In this document: positions 47,706-56,790 of the stretch, piece after piece
How the letters are laid out: every line of letters begins with the position of its first letter
Position numbering within the stretch: the stretch's first letter is position 1
Translations under genes and position numbers: made by a program
Assembly (NCBI GenBank): GCA_004195025.1
Contig: SGBB01000001.1
Span: 124,001 to 188,000, forward strand
Origin: Candidatus Acidulidesulfobacter diazotrophicus
Lineage (GTDB): Bacteria; SZUA-79; Acidulodesulfobacterales; Acidulodesulfobacteraceae
Direction of reading: 5' to 3'
DNA: 64,000 nt
Notes under the pieces: model-generated
Seen by the model: only the letters and a program-made list of their open reading frames with translations
The model's database searches: none
Told to the model about the DNA's origin: nothing

Positions 47706-50573
47706 ATGGCTTGGAAAAAACCTGAAACAAATTACTGGGATAATAAATTTGCATCATATATGCATGACCCTGTTGATAAGGCTTTAGATATAAAAGGACA
47801 TGTAGAAAGGGCAAGCGAGCTTATGCAATTGTATGGTCTTGCTATGCCAAATAACGAATTTTGGAAAAAGGCTGACGGCATAGCATCCGGTTTTGAACGA
47901 GGACAAATTACAGGATATATTTCAGATGAAAATAAAAGCGGTTCCGTTGATTTTTTAAAAAGTCCTATAATTACTCATCCGATTGGAAATGAATTTCATT
48001 TAAAAATAGATATGAATAATATTGACCCTAAAGCAGTTTGGAATGACCTGAAAAATTTTATTACTAAAGAAATCGGTATAAAACCGGGCGATGGGGGTTA
48101 TTCCGACAATTTTAAAGGTAACCCTAACGATTTTGCGGTAGCAAGGTTTTTTTATACACATTTAGTTTTGAGGTTTCAGCTTTCACAGGAAAATATTGGA
48201 AATATAGGGGGTTTGTGGCATAGATTGCCCGCCGACACCAGATTTCCAGATCATAGCATATGGCAGCATAATGCTCTTGTATCGGCTATACAATCCTGTT
48301 TTGAGCTTGCAGGAAATAATGACGATCTGGGGATTATGGTATTTAGTATTACGCCTGTGCAGGGTTTTATTGGAAAATCAAGGAAATTAAGAGATTACTG
48401 GACAAGTTCAGTTTTATTGTCTTGGCTTGCGTTTGAAGGTATAAAATGGGTTATGGAAAACTTAGGTCCTGACCATATAATTTACCCCTCTTTAATAGAT
48501 CAGGCATTGGTTAAAGAATACCTGAAAAATGAGTGTAAAATTGAAAAAATAAATGATATTTTTTTAAACAATAATAATAAAATTGCCTCTTTCCCTAATA
48601 AATTTTTATTCTTAATTCCATTTAATTATGCAAGCGAAATAGCCGAAGAAATAGAAAAATATATAAAGAGCAAATGGGCAGAAATAAACGATTTAGTTTT
48701 AGAGGAACTTTCAAATAAATTAAAAAGCAATGTAGATGAAAGCGGCATTGAACATATCAAATCTATGTTTAATAGACAAAACAGCCATTTTTGGGATATT
48801 CAGTGGGCAACTTCAAGGATTTTGGAAAAAAAAGATATTGATGATATTAATATTAATATAGGCGGAGGCATTAAAGATTTATTATCCGAAAAAAATTATA
48901 AGGCGCAATCTGAATTACTTAATATTTTTTTAAAAATGATAAAAAATAAAGAAAATTATGAAAAATCCGGCAAAGGGATACTGTATTCCTCCACCCATTC
49001 GCTTTGTCAATCAGCGTTGGCTGTTCAGAAAACTATAAAAACAGTTGAAAGACAACCTGAACCCGGAGAAAAGTGCCAGATGTGCGGAGAGTTTGAAGTT
49101 GTGCATGACAAAAAATATCAAAACAATATAACTGCTAATCAATATAAAAACGATATAAAAAATTTTTGGGAAAATTTAAGCAATAGATTTGGTAAGCAAA
49201 ATATTAAAGAAAATGAAAAATTATGCTCTATATGCCTAACCAAAAGAATTGCATATATGGCTTTGCAAAATCAAAATAAAGATAGTGAAAAAGGTCATAA
49301 AAAACATATTTTATATAGCGCATTTAAAGAAGCCGAAAATTTTCCTTCCACGACTTATATATCTTTGTATAATGATTTTAAAGCAAACGGGATTGTAAAC
49401 GAACAAGAGAAATTGGATAAGGCTCGGCAGATTTACGAAAATGAAGATATTCAAGTAGATAATCGCGATAGATATTATGCAATTTTATTGATGGACGGCG
49501 ATTTAATGGGGAAACTTGTAAACGGAGAAACAATTGCATCTACATGGGAGTCAATAATGCACCCCGATATAGTTGTAGTTGAAAAAATTAAAAATGATAA
49601 GCTTGAAGGTGATTATAATAAATTATGGCGAGAAATATTTAATAAAGAAAACATTCAAAGACGTCTTATTACTCCATCAATTCATGCCGCTATATCCGAG
49701 TCTTTAGGCGATTTTGCCTTATATGGCGTTGCTCCTATTGTAGAAAAATATGACGGAAGACTGATTTATGCAGGCGGGGATGATGTTTGCGCTGTTTTGC
49801 CAATAGATAATGCTTTACAAGCTGCAAAAAAAATTCAGGAATATTATATTTCTTCGTTTAGAATGATTAAAAAAATTAATAAAAAAGACAAAGAAAATAA
49901 AAAAGAAATAGAAAGTATAGAATCTATTGAGTTAAAAAAAGATGAAAAATGGCTGCCTGAAATAGGAAAATTATCGGTTAATCTTGGCATGGGTGAAAAT
50001 ATTACAATATCCGCCGGTATTTTAATTTGTCACCATAAAGAAAATTTATCGGAAATGATAAAAAGAGCGCATGAACTTTTAGATAATAAAGCTAAAAAAG
50101 AAGGCGGACGAAATGCAGTTGCCATAGAATTAAGGAAAAGGAGCGGAGGCAGCAGGTATTTTATTAGCAAATGGGATGACGAAAGATTATCGGCTTTCGA
50201 AGATTTAATAAATGAGAAAAAAGTCGGCGCTGATTTATCAAGATCTCTTGCTTACAGATTTGAAAAATTTAAAGACGGAATAGATTCTATATTAACTTTA
50301 AAGGAGCCTATTAATAAAACAGATTTATTAAACAAGTTTGTTTTAGCGCAGTTAAAAAGGTCTGGTTTAAACAAAATGGAAGATGGACAATCTGATGATG
50401 ATAAAAAATTATTAATAAAATTATTAATAAAATTATCTGAAGATATAAGGAAAATAATTGTAGATGATAATAATTTTAGCAACGAAGGGCTTATTATAGC
50501 CGGATTTTTAACAAACGATGATAATGTAAATAAAAATAATAAAAACAAGAACGAGGTAAACAGAAATGATTAA
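47706..50573 (+). CDS. cas10: Cmr2 (Cas10), cyclic oligoadenylate synthase subunit
   Basis: Cas10 is the large subunit of the type III-B complex. Target RNA binding activates its HD DNase and its palm domain, which makes cyclic oligoadenylates. Both are intact here: H20-D21-P-V-D-K with G-H-V-E-R-A at the N-terminus, D597-G-D599 in the first palm and G690-G-D-D693 in the second. A zinc element is formed by C457-x-x-C460 and C507-x-x-C510. At 955 residues it is of normal length. It overlaps cmr3 by 8 bp. An intact G-G-D-D agrees with the four CARF-type proteins encoded nearby. Confidence 0.96.
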   Translation: MAWKKPETNYWDNKFASYMHDPVDKALDIKGHVERASELMQLYGLAMPNNEFWKKADGIASGFERGQITGYISDENKSGSVDFLKSPIITHPIGNEFHLKIDMNNIDPKAVWNDLKNFITKEIGIKPGDGGYSDNFKGNPNDFAVARFFYTHLVLRFQLSQENIGNIGGLWHRLPADTRFPDHSIWQHNALVSAIQSCFELAGNNDDLGIMVFSITPVQGFIGKSRKLRDYWTSSVLLSWLAFEGIKWVMENLGPDHIIYPSLIDQALVKEYLKNECKIEKINDIFLNNNNKIASFPNKFLFLIPFNYASEIAEEIEKYIKSKWAEINDLVLEELSNKLKSNVDESGIEHIKSMFNRQNSHFWDIQWATSRILEKKDIDDININIGGGIKDLLSEKNYKAQSELLNIFLKMIKNKENYEKSGKGILYSSTHSLCQSALAVQKTIKTVERQPEPGEKCQMCGEFEVVHDKKYQNNITANQYKNDIKNFWENLSNRFGKQNIKENEKLCSICLTKRIAYMALQNQNKDSEKGHKKHILYSAFKEAENFPSTTYISLYNDFKANGIVNEQEKLDKARQIYENEDIQVDNRDRYYAILLMDGDLMGKLVNGETIASTWESIMHPDIVVVEKIKNDKLEGDYNKLWREIFNKENIQRRLITPSIHAAISESLGDFALYGVAPIVEKYDGRLIYAGGDDVCAVLPIDNALQAAKKIQEYYISSFRMIKKINKKDKENKKEIESIESIELKKDEKWLPEIGKLSVNLGMGENITISAGILICHHKENLSEMIKRAHELLDNKAKKEGGRNAVAIELRKRSGGSRYFISKWDDERLSAFEDLINEKKVGADLSRSLAYRFEKFKDGIDSILTLKEPINKTDLLNKFVLAQLKRSGLNKMEDGQSDDDKKLLIKLLIKLSEDIRKIIVDDNNFSNEGLIIAGFLTNDDNVNKNNKNKNEVNRND

Positions 50574-51558
50574 TGACTTATTTTCTTTTAAACCTGTTGA
50601 CACGTTGTTTTTTAAAGGCTCTGAGCCAATGGTGATGGGGGAAAACCATAGTTCTAATTTCAACTTTCCTCCGCCGGCTCATACTATAGAAGGTGCAATC
50701 AGAACAAAACTGTATTTTAAGGATAAGGAAAAATACAAAGACCTTATAAACATTGGCAAACGAAAGGGCGGTTTTAGTATAATTGGACCCATGTTTTTAG
50801 TTGGAGAAGAAATATATGTGCCTGCGCCATACTCGTGGTATAAAGAAGTTAATAAAAAAGAAGAAGATAAAGATATAAATGAAATAAAACGATTTACTAA
50901 TTTTACTGATGTCTCTGAATGTATAAAAAAAACAAAGATTATAAAATCAAAGATTGTCGATAATGATATGATAAAAAATATTATCAAAACAAAAGCTGAA
51001 AAAATATATTGGGCTAAATCTGATAATAGCGAACTTGAATCAACAGGCGGTAGCTGGATAAAACTTAATGATATTCACGGCAGTTCTGACGAGATAAAAC
51101 TTTTTAATAAATTTTATTTTTTTAAGACGGAACCGCATGTCGGTATTGCTTTAAAAGAAGATAGAACTGTCAGGAAATCACATATCTACGCATTTACTCA
51201 TGCAAGGCTTATGGAGGACGTAGAGATTGCATTTGGCATAAACAAGATTGTTCCATTGGATGACGGAGAAGTTTTACAGCTTGGAGCAGAGCAGAGATTT
51301 GGTAGTTTAAAAAGAATAAAAAATTTAGAAGTTTTGGAAGAAAAAAATAAAAGAGAAAATAATTATCATAGCGCGTATATGAGCCTATCTATTTTAGAGG
51401 GAAATCAAGAGACTAACGAACATATAATTGCTACAGGTAAAATTCAATATTTAGGCGGTTGGGATATACATAAAGGTTTTCATAAAGATATGGTAGGCTA
51501 TTTTCCGCCGGGAACGGTTTTAGAAAAAGAAATCTGTAGCGGACTTATTTCAATATAA
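50566..51558 (+). CDS. cmr3: Cmr3, type III-B Cas5-like subunit
   Basis: Cmr3 binds the 5' tag of the crRNA next to Cas10. The 330-residue protein starts with F-K-P-V-D-T-L-F-F-K-G-S-E-P-M, the family opening, then P-P-P-A-H-T-I-E-G-A-I-R-T, G-P-M-F-L-V-G, H-V-G-I-A-L and a C-terminal G-G-W-D-I-H-K-G-F-H-K-D-M. Its start overlaps the cmr2 end, indicating coupled translation. Confidence 0.93.
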   Translation: MINDLFSFKPVDTLFFKGSEPMVMGENHSSNFNFPPPAHTIEGAIRTKLYFKDKEKYKDLINIGKRKGGFSIIGPMFLVGEEIYVPAPYSWYKEVNKKEEDKDINEIKRFTNFTDVSECIKKTKIIKSKIVDNDMIKNIIKTKAEKIYWAKSDNSELESTGGSWIKLNDIHGSSDEIKLFNKFYFFKTEPHVGIALKEDRTVRKSHIYAFTHARLMEDVEIAFGINKIVPLDDGEVLQLGAEQRFGSLKRIKNLEVLEEKNKRENNYHSAYMSLSILEGNQETNEHIIATGKIQYLGGWDIHKGFHKDMVGYFPPGTVLEKEICSGLISI

Positions 51559-51595
51559 CTATTAATTATTAACATATTAAGGAGGTTGGAACAAG

Positions 51596-52567
51596 ATGGA
51601 CAGAAATACGTCAATTTTGTCGTTATATGCAATTTCACCGATTCATGCCGGAAGCGGGGCTGCCGTATCTACTGTGGATTTGCCCATACAAAGAGAAAGG
51701 ATTACTAATTATCCATGTATCCAGGCTTCAGCGCTTAAAGGAGCAATGAGGTCTCATTTTAGGGATTTTATATCTAAAAAAGATAGGTATCATAAATCAG
51801 ATTCAAACAAAGAGTTGATAAATTACATTTTTGGATCCGATGAGCAGGATAAATGGAGTAAAAATGATGACTCTATGCCAGGAGCAATATCAGTATCAGA
51901 TGCGAAACTTCTCGCATTTCCAATGAGGTCAAATATTGCACCTTTTGTGTGTGTAATATGCCCTACAATTATTAAGAGATTAAAAAGGGATTTGGAATTT
52001 GCAGGTTTATATTTGAACGATGACGATGCGCTAAGCAAACCTGATTTATCTAATGTGTTATCTGGCGTAATAAATGATACAGCTATCGTTATTAAAGGTA
52101 ATTTTAAGGATGAAAATAGTGCTGCGATAATTCTTGAAGATGCAGTCGTCAAAATTAATACTCAAGAACCTATTAATATTAATTTTATCAATGATAATTT
52201 TCCTGAAATTGATTATTTACTGTTAATTTCTGATGAAATGTTTGATTATTGCATTTCAAACTGCACTGAAATCCAAACAAATGTTAAAATTAATTCCGAA
52301 ACAGGGACATCGCAAGACGGCGCTCTTCGTTATCAGGAATTTCTTCCTTCGGATACCTTGCTTTATAGTGTAGTTAATTTTAAAGATCAAAGGGCTGAAA
52401 CTAAGATAGAAAACTATTTAAAGGCAAATATAATTAAAAACTATGTTGAAGACATAATAAAGGAATTTATTCAAATAGGGGGAGGTGAGACCCTCGGTAA
52501 AGGAATTTGTAAAATAAAATGGATACCAAAAAACAAAAATGAGCAAAACAATGGAGGTCAGAAATGA
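51596..52567 (+). CDS. cmr4: Cmr4, Cas7-like backbone ribonuclease
   Basis: Cmr4 forms the backbone and cuts target RNA at 6-nt intervals. The 323-residue protein has P-I-H-A-G-S-G-A, then V-D28-L-P-I-Q-R-E with the aspartate matching the catalytic residue of known Cmr4 proteins, P-x-I-Q-A-S-A-L-K-G-A-M-R, and a C-terminal G-G-G-E-T-L-G-K-G-I-C. AGGAGG precedes the ATG. Its last codons overlap cmr5 by 4 bp. Confidence 0.95.
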   Translation: MDRNTSILSLYAISPIHAGSGAAVSTVDLPIQRERITNYPCIQASALKGAMRSHFRDFISKKDRYHKSDSNKELINYIFGSDEQDKWSKNDDSMPGAISVSDAKLLAFPMRSNIAPFVCVICPTIIKRLKRDLEFAGLYLNDDDALSKPDLSNVLSGVINDTAIVIKGNFKDENSAAIILEDAVVKINTQEPININFINDNFPEIDYLLLISDEMFDYCISNCTEIQTNVKINSETGTSQDGALRYQEFLPSDTLLYSVVNFKDQRAETKIENYLKANIIKNYVEDIIKEFIQIGGGETLGKGICKIKWIPKNKNEQNNGGQK

Positions 52568-52956
52568 GGACGCTTGGACAGGAAAGATCTCAATTTGCTT
52601 TAGAAAGAATAATAGGAGGAAAGTCTAAGATTAATGAAGATGTTAAATCTTTTACATCTTTTACAGCAGGTGCTCCGACAGTTATATTACAAAACGGATT
52701 TGGTCAAGCTATGGCTTTTTGGCTTTCTAAAAAAAAATCCGATTCCGATAAATATGAGTTTGTTTTAGAGTCCATAAAAGAGTGGTTGATAAAAATAAAG
52801 CCCAGCATATATTCCGATAAAAATTATGAAGATTTTATTTTAAAATTATCAACAATTGACCAGAAAGAATATCTCAGTGCTCAGAAAGAAGCATTATTGC
52901 TTTTAGAATGGATTAAAAGATATACATCCGCTTTTTATATTGATGAAAAAAATTAA
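52564..52956 (+). CDS. cmr5: Cmr5, small subunit
   Basis: The 130-residue helical protein lines the inner filament of the Cmr complex. Recognisable are Q-E-R-S-Q-F-A-L-E-R-I near the N-terminus, L-Q-N-G-F-G-Q-A-M-A-F-W, and A-L-L-L-L-E-W-I-K-R-Y-T-S-A-F, the Cmr5 pattern. GGAGGT lies within the end of cmr4 just ahead of the ATG. Confidence 0.93.
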   Translation: MRTLGQERSQFALERIIGGKSKINEDVKSFTSFTAGAPTVILQNGFGQAMAFWLSKKKSDSDKYEFVLESIKEWLIKIKPSIYSDKNYEDFILKLSTIDQKEYLSAQKEALLLLEWIKRYTSAFYIDEKN

Positions 52957-52972
52957 TCAGGGGAGTAATCAT

Positions 52973-54256
52973 ATGCCAAATAATGCTGTTGTGTATTCAT
53001 TTAACAAAGAAATTAAAGAGATATTGTCAATTGATGCAAATTATAAAAAAGGAAATTTTGGTCTCTGGTTTAATAAATTTATTCCGGTATCAAACGCAAA
53101 CGAGAATTTTCATACCTGTGATGAAAACGGGAAAAAAGAGGAAGCTGTAAATTATTATAAAAAATTCTATAATCGGATGCAAAATAATAGTAATTCACCG
53201 ATTCAAACATTGCTGGAAAATAAACATTTAAATCAGTATTATTTTTATAAATCATTTGAAAGCAAATATGAAACTATTATTATTACCGCCAAACTAATCT
53301 CTCCTCTAATTACAGGTATTGGATTAACTCATCCTAATGAAGTCGGGATGCTATTTGACCATACAATTGGTATACCGTATATCTCAGCTTCATCAATAAA
53401 AGGCGATGTCAGATTTGCGCATACCATAGGATTATTAGACGATTTATATGAAAATCATAAAGATGAAATTAATGAAATTAAAATAAAAAAAAATGATGGA
53501 ACATACGAAGAAAGCAGTTATTTTGATGATGAAGAAGATTGGACGAAGATTCCATTAATTTTTGGAAAAGGCGGAGATAAAGGTAATGTTGGAAGAGTTA
53601 TTTTTTTAGATGCTTATCCTGTAAATGTTCCTGAACTCCACGAAGATATTATGAATCCGCATTACGGCGAATATTATTCTGATGTAAACGCTACTAAGCC
53701 TCCTGCAGATTATTTAACGCCAAAGCCAATAAAATTTCTTACCGTTTCTAAAGAAACAAAATTTATTTTTAGAATTTTAATAAACAAAAAATATAACGAT
53801 TTAAAAGATAATAAAACATTAAAGGATTTGGTATTAACTGCCGTCAGGAAGTCTCTTGAAGAAGAGGGTATAGGAGCAAAAACTGCTGTCGGCTACGGCT
53901 TATTTAATATTGAAAACTTTAGTGAACCTGAATCCATTAAAAAATTAATAAACAAAAAAGAAGATGATGTAAAAAAACATTTAGAAGAGCTGGAAAATAT
54001 AAAAAAAAATGAAGAATTGAAAAATATGTCGGAAGTGGATAAAATTTGCTATCAATTAAAAAATGATTATGAAGAAAGCTATGCAACGAATATATATAAT
54101 AAAATTAACGATATCCAGTACAGCGAAGAAGACAAAAAGAAAATTGCCGGTGAATTAAAAAAAGCATGGGAGAAAGGCGGAAAATGGGATGAAAAAAACG
54201 CATCCAAAAAGCAAAAAGAAAAAATAAAAAAAATAAAATTAATATTACATGAATAA
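52973..54256 (+). CDS. cmr6: Cmr6, Cas7-like subunit
   Basis: Cmr6 occupies the 3' end of the backbone. The 427-residue protein (ATG at 52973, chosen because AGGGGAG lies about 9 nt upstream; the frame opens at 52940) has L-I-S-P-L-I-T-G-I-G, G-I-P-Y-I-S-A-S-S-I-K-G-D-V-R, a P-L-I-F-G segment and I-G-A-K-T-A-V-G-Y-G-L-F. The last 100 residues form a Lys/Glu-rich helical extension not part of the RAMP core. Confidence 0.92.
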   Translation: MPNNAVVYSFNKEIKEILSIDANYKKGNFGLWFNKFIPVSNANENFHTCDENGKKEEAVNYYKKFYNRMQNNSNSPIQTLLENKHLNQYYFYKSFESKYETIIITAKLISPLITGIGLTHPNEVGMLFDHTIGIPYISASSIKGDVRFAHTIGLLDDLYENHKDEINEIKIKKNDGTYEESSYFDDEEDWTKIPLIFGKGGDKGNVGRVIFLDAYPVNVPELHEDIMNPHYGEYYSDVNATKPPADYLTPKPIKFLTVSKETKFIFRILINKKYNDLKDNKTLKDLVLTAVRKSLEEEGIGAKTAVGYGLFNIENFSEPESIKKLINKKEDDVKKHLEELENIKKNEELKNMSEVDKICYQLKNDYEESYATNIYNKINDIQYSEEDKKKIAGELKKAWEKGGKWDEKNASKKQKEKIKKIKLILHE

Positions 54257-54321
54257 TTTATGTTTTAATTCTTATATTTATATAAATGTATTGTATTGAT
54301 TTTTAATTATATATTATTAGA

Positions 54322-55566
54322 TTGAGTGCAAAATTGAGCAAAATTCTCATAACTTCTCTTGGAAGCGGAAATAAATCATCAGGCTACAGCAAGGCAAATT
54401 ATTCTATAGGCGGAAAAACCTACGAAGATAAAGAATTTATCGCCGAAGCCTTAGCGGAACATTTAAATATAGATAAGATTTATTTTTTTGGAACGCGCTC
54501 GTCAATATGGGATAGCGTATATAAAAATTTTTCACGTAAAATAAAGAATAGTAATAACAGTTACAGTTATGATATTGAAAGCGGTCTTTACGAAAAAATA
54601 GATTCTAAATCTTTAAACGAAAACGATCTTGAATTAGTATCTGATGTTATTGATGAATATATCGGCATACAAGGATCTAAATGTTTTATTATAGATTACG
54701 GTCTTAATGATGCTGAACTCTGGAATAATTTTAAAAAATTTTTAGAAATTGCAAATTTTACTAACAATAATGATGAAATATATCTTGATATAACACATTC
54801 ATTCAGGTCTTTAGCTATTATGAGTTTTATAATGGTTCAATTTATAGAACAGATTAAAAATTTAGATATAAAAGTAGAAGGTATTTATTACGGTATGTTT
54901 GAATACTCTAAAGAAAATGACGGCATTACTCCTGTAATTGATTTAAAAATGTTTTATATTTTATCGCTATGGATAAGGGCGATAAATAATTTCAAACATT
55001 ACGGAAACGGAGGAATGATTTATGAATTAATTAAAGACGATAGCAGCATAGAAAAAGAAGTTAAAGATGTTTTTACGCATTTTAATAATAATATTTCATT
55101 AGGCAATGTGAATAATATAAAAGAAGCTGTTCAAATAATACAGCGCAGAATGGATGCTATTAGTAGTTCCTCAGATCCTATTATTAAAGAATTTCTTTTA
55201 CCCGGATTGGACGACTTTATTGGTAAATTAACAAGTGCAAAAACAGAATCCATATTTCAGTATAATTTATCAATTTGGTATTATGAAATTAAAAATTATG
55301 CATTATCGTACATAATTTTATCTGAAGCAATTATAACTAAAATCTGCGAAATTAAAAAAACGGATACTAAAGATATTGATGCAAGGAAGACGGCTAAAAA
55401 TACAATAAAAGGTTATGAATTCAATAAAGTTAATGAAATTTACGAGAATGTATCTAAAATAAGAAATTCAATTGCGCATGAAACTGCTTTAAGCGGAAAT
55501 GCAATATCATCTATTAACAATCTGCATAGTTATTTAGAAAAATTGGAGAAATTTTTTATGCAATGA
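54322..55566 (+). CDS. Csx1/TM1812-type CARF-HEPN ribonuclease
   Basis: Csx1-like proteins are RNases activated by cyclic tetra-adenylate. The 414-residue protein starts with I-L-I-T-S-L-G-S-G and A-N-Y-S-I-G-G-K (TM1812-type CARF), has Y-L-D-I-T-H-S-F-R-S-L at about residue 155, typical of the second CARF motif, and a C-terminal HEPN domain with R381-N-S-I-A-H386, the catalytic R-x4-H. The start is TTG at 54322 without a strong ribosome site. It follows cmr6 by 65 bp on the same strand. Confidence 0.9.
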   Translation: MSAKLSKILITSLGSGNKSSGYSKANYSIGGKTYEDKEFIAEALAEHLNIDKIYFFGTRSSIWDSVYKNFSRKIKNSNNSYSYDIESGLYEKIDSKSLNENDLELVSDVIDEYIGIQGSKCFIIDYGLNDAELWNNFKKFLEIANFTNNNDEIYLDITHSFRSLAIMSFIMVQFIEQIKNLDIKVEGIYYGMFEYSKENDGITPVIDLKMFYILSLWIRAINNFKHYGNGGMIYELIKDDSSIEKEVKDVFTHFNNNISLGNVNNIKEAVQIIQRRMDAISSSSDPIIKEFLLPGLDDFIGKLTSAKTESIFQYNLSIWYYEIKNYALSYIILSEAIITKICEIKKTDTKDIDARKTAKNTIKGYEFNKVNEIYENVSKIRNSIAHETALSGNAISSINNLHSYLEKLEKFFMQ

Positions 55567-55665
55567 AATATTGATATGTAAAATTTTTTAATATATTATT
55601 TTTTATTATAGGGCGGTTTTTTCGGACACATACATGTAACGGTTTTAATCGGATATCTTTTTTGT

Positions 55666-56115
55666 TTATATAAGTTTGTTTTTATCTAAATAATTAATTA
55701 TATTCTTATATGTATCGGCTATCTTTTCAAATAATACTAAAGCCAATTTTATATCCTTAATAATTTCGTCTTGATTAGAAGGATATTCATGCGATAAGTT
55801 ATTTCTTAATTCTCTAATGCCGTTCCATTCGTCCGTATCTTTAATGATTTCTAATTTTTCAAGTTTATCTAAAACATCAATAAATGACATGCTTCTTTTG
55901 TATTCGCCTATTGAATTTAAAACTTCTTTGAACAGCTTATCTCCCATTAAATCCTGTAATTTTGTAAAACGAAAAATAAAAGAATCTATAACTCTTCTTT
56001 TTTCATCATTATCAAAATAATCCGGACTTATATTATCCCATGATTTTATTTCGTTAAAATCGTTTTGAGCTCTTTTGAGATTTATCGTAATTGTCTCGAT
56101 AGTTTCTTTTAACAT
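55666..56115 (-). CDS. HEPN toxin of a HEPN-MNT pair
   Basis: The 149-residue helical protein resembles HepT-like toxins. The near C-terminal I-R-E-L-R-N-N-L-S-H-E-Y gives the R-N-x3-H ribonuclease motif (about residues 103-108). F-R-F-T-K-L-Q-D-L-M-G-D is typical of the family. Its start overlaps the upstream nucleotidyltransferase gene by 7 bp. MNT partners inactivate such toxins by adenylylation of the tyrosine near the H-x-Y. Confidence 0.85.
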   Translation of the reverse strand: MLKETIETITINLKRAQNDFNEIKSWDNISPDYFDNDEKRRVIDSFIFRFTKLQDLMGDKLFKEVLNSIGEYKRSMSFIDVLDKLEKLEIIKDTDEWNGIRELRNNLSHEYPSNQDEIIKDIKLALVLFEKIADTYKNIINYLDKNKLI

Positions 56116-56405
56116 AAAAGCAACCCTTCCGTCCTTGCGGTTTCATATATGCTTTTTTCTTTTGAAGAAGGTGTTTTTACAATCAAATCTATCTTTCTTT
56201 CGGTCGCAAGTTTATGAAAATCCGCCAGAAATTTAATTTCGGTCTGCCTGTCTATATTCTTATGAGTTTCTATATATAAATCTATATCTCCGCCCTTTTT
56301 TTCATCGTAGACCCTGCTCCCGAAAAGATATATTTTTACATTATGACCGAAATATTGCCCTGCTAAATCTATTATCGTATTTTTTTCTAAATTGCTAAGT
56401 CTCAC
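56109..56405 (-). CDS. MNT antitoxin of the HEPN-MNT pair
   Basis: A 98-residue minimal nucleotidyltransferase, with I-Y-L-F-G-S-R-V and G-G-D-I-D-L-Y-I as G-S and D-x-D motifs. The start is GTG at 56405 preceded by AGGGTGAG. It overlaps the HEPN gene, the usual MNT-HEPN organisation. Confidence 0.87.
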   Translation of the reverse strand: MRLSNLEKNTIIDLAGQYFGHNVKIYLFGSRVYDEKKGGDIDLYIETHKNIDRQTEIKFLADFHKLATERKIDLIVKTPSSKEKSIYETARTEGLLLC

Positions 56406-56790
56406 TATCTCACCCTATTTTTTAAAAATTAATTTCTTCTTTTAATTTCTTCTTAAAGATAAAAATTAATTTTACTTATTATTATACTATATATAATTAT
56501 AGAAAACTTAATAGGAAATAGCAAAAATTATATATTACTCCAATTTAACTATATAACGGATAGCAAAAATTTGCCGAATACACAGTATAACATAAAAGAA
56601 GTGTTCAGCTACGCAGTCTTAATGTCCGAAAATTCACGGCGTTTATTGCATTGCATAATATAATTACCCATTATTGCAAAATAAATTCATGGTTACGGCG
56701 TTTTAAATAACCCGCTGCATATAATTGCATACAATAATAATGCTATTCAACCTCTTGACAAAATCTTTATAATGTATTATTGTTCAGTAT
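56406..56790. promoter_or_regulatory. Intergenic region with probable promoter of the AAA gene
   Basis: A 385-bp gene-free stretch. TTGACA at 56755-56760 and TATTGT at 56778-56783 (17-nt spacing) stand directly before the ATG at 56791, so the transcript may begin at or next to the start codon. No other structure is evident. Confidence 0.4.

Noticed and set aside
54301-55566. Reverse transcriptase or Csm-type genes that would make this a III-A or RT-Cas1 system
   Set aside because: All six interference genes fit Cmr1-Cmr6, Cas1 has no RT fusion, and no RT motif was seen.
56406-56790. tRNA or attachment site as island insertion point
   Set aside because: No cloverleaf or tRNA 3' end was recognisable here or next to either parS site, so tRNA-type integration is not supported.
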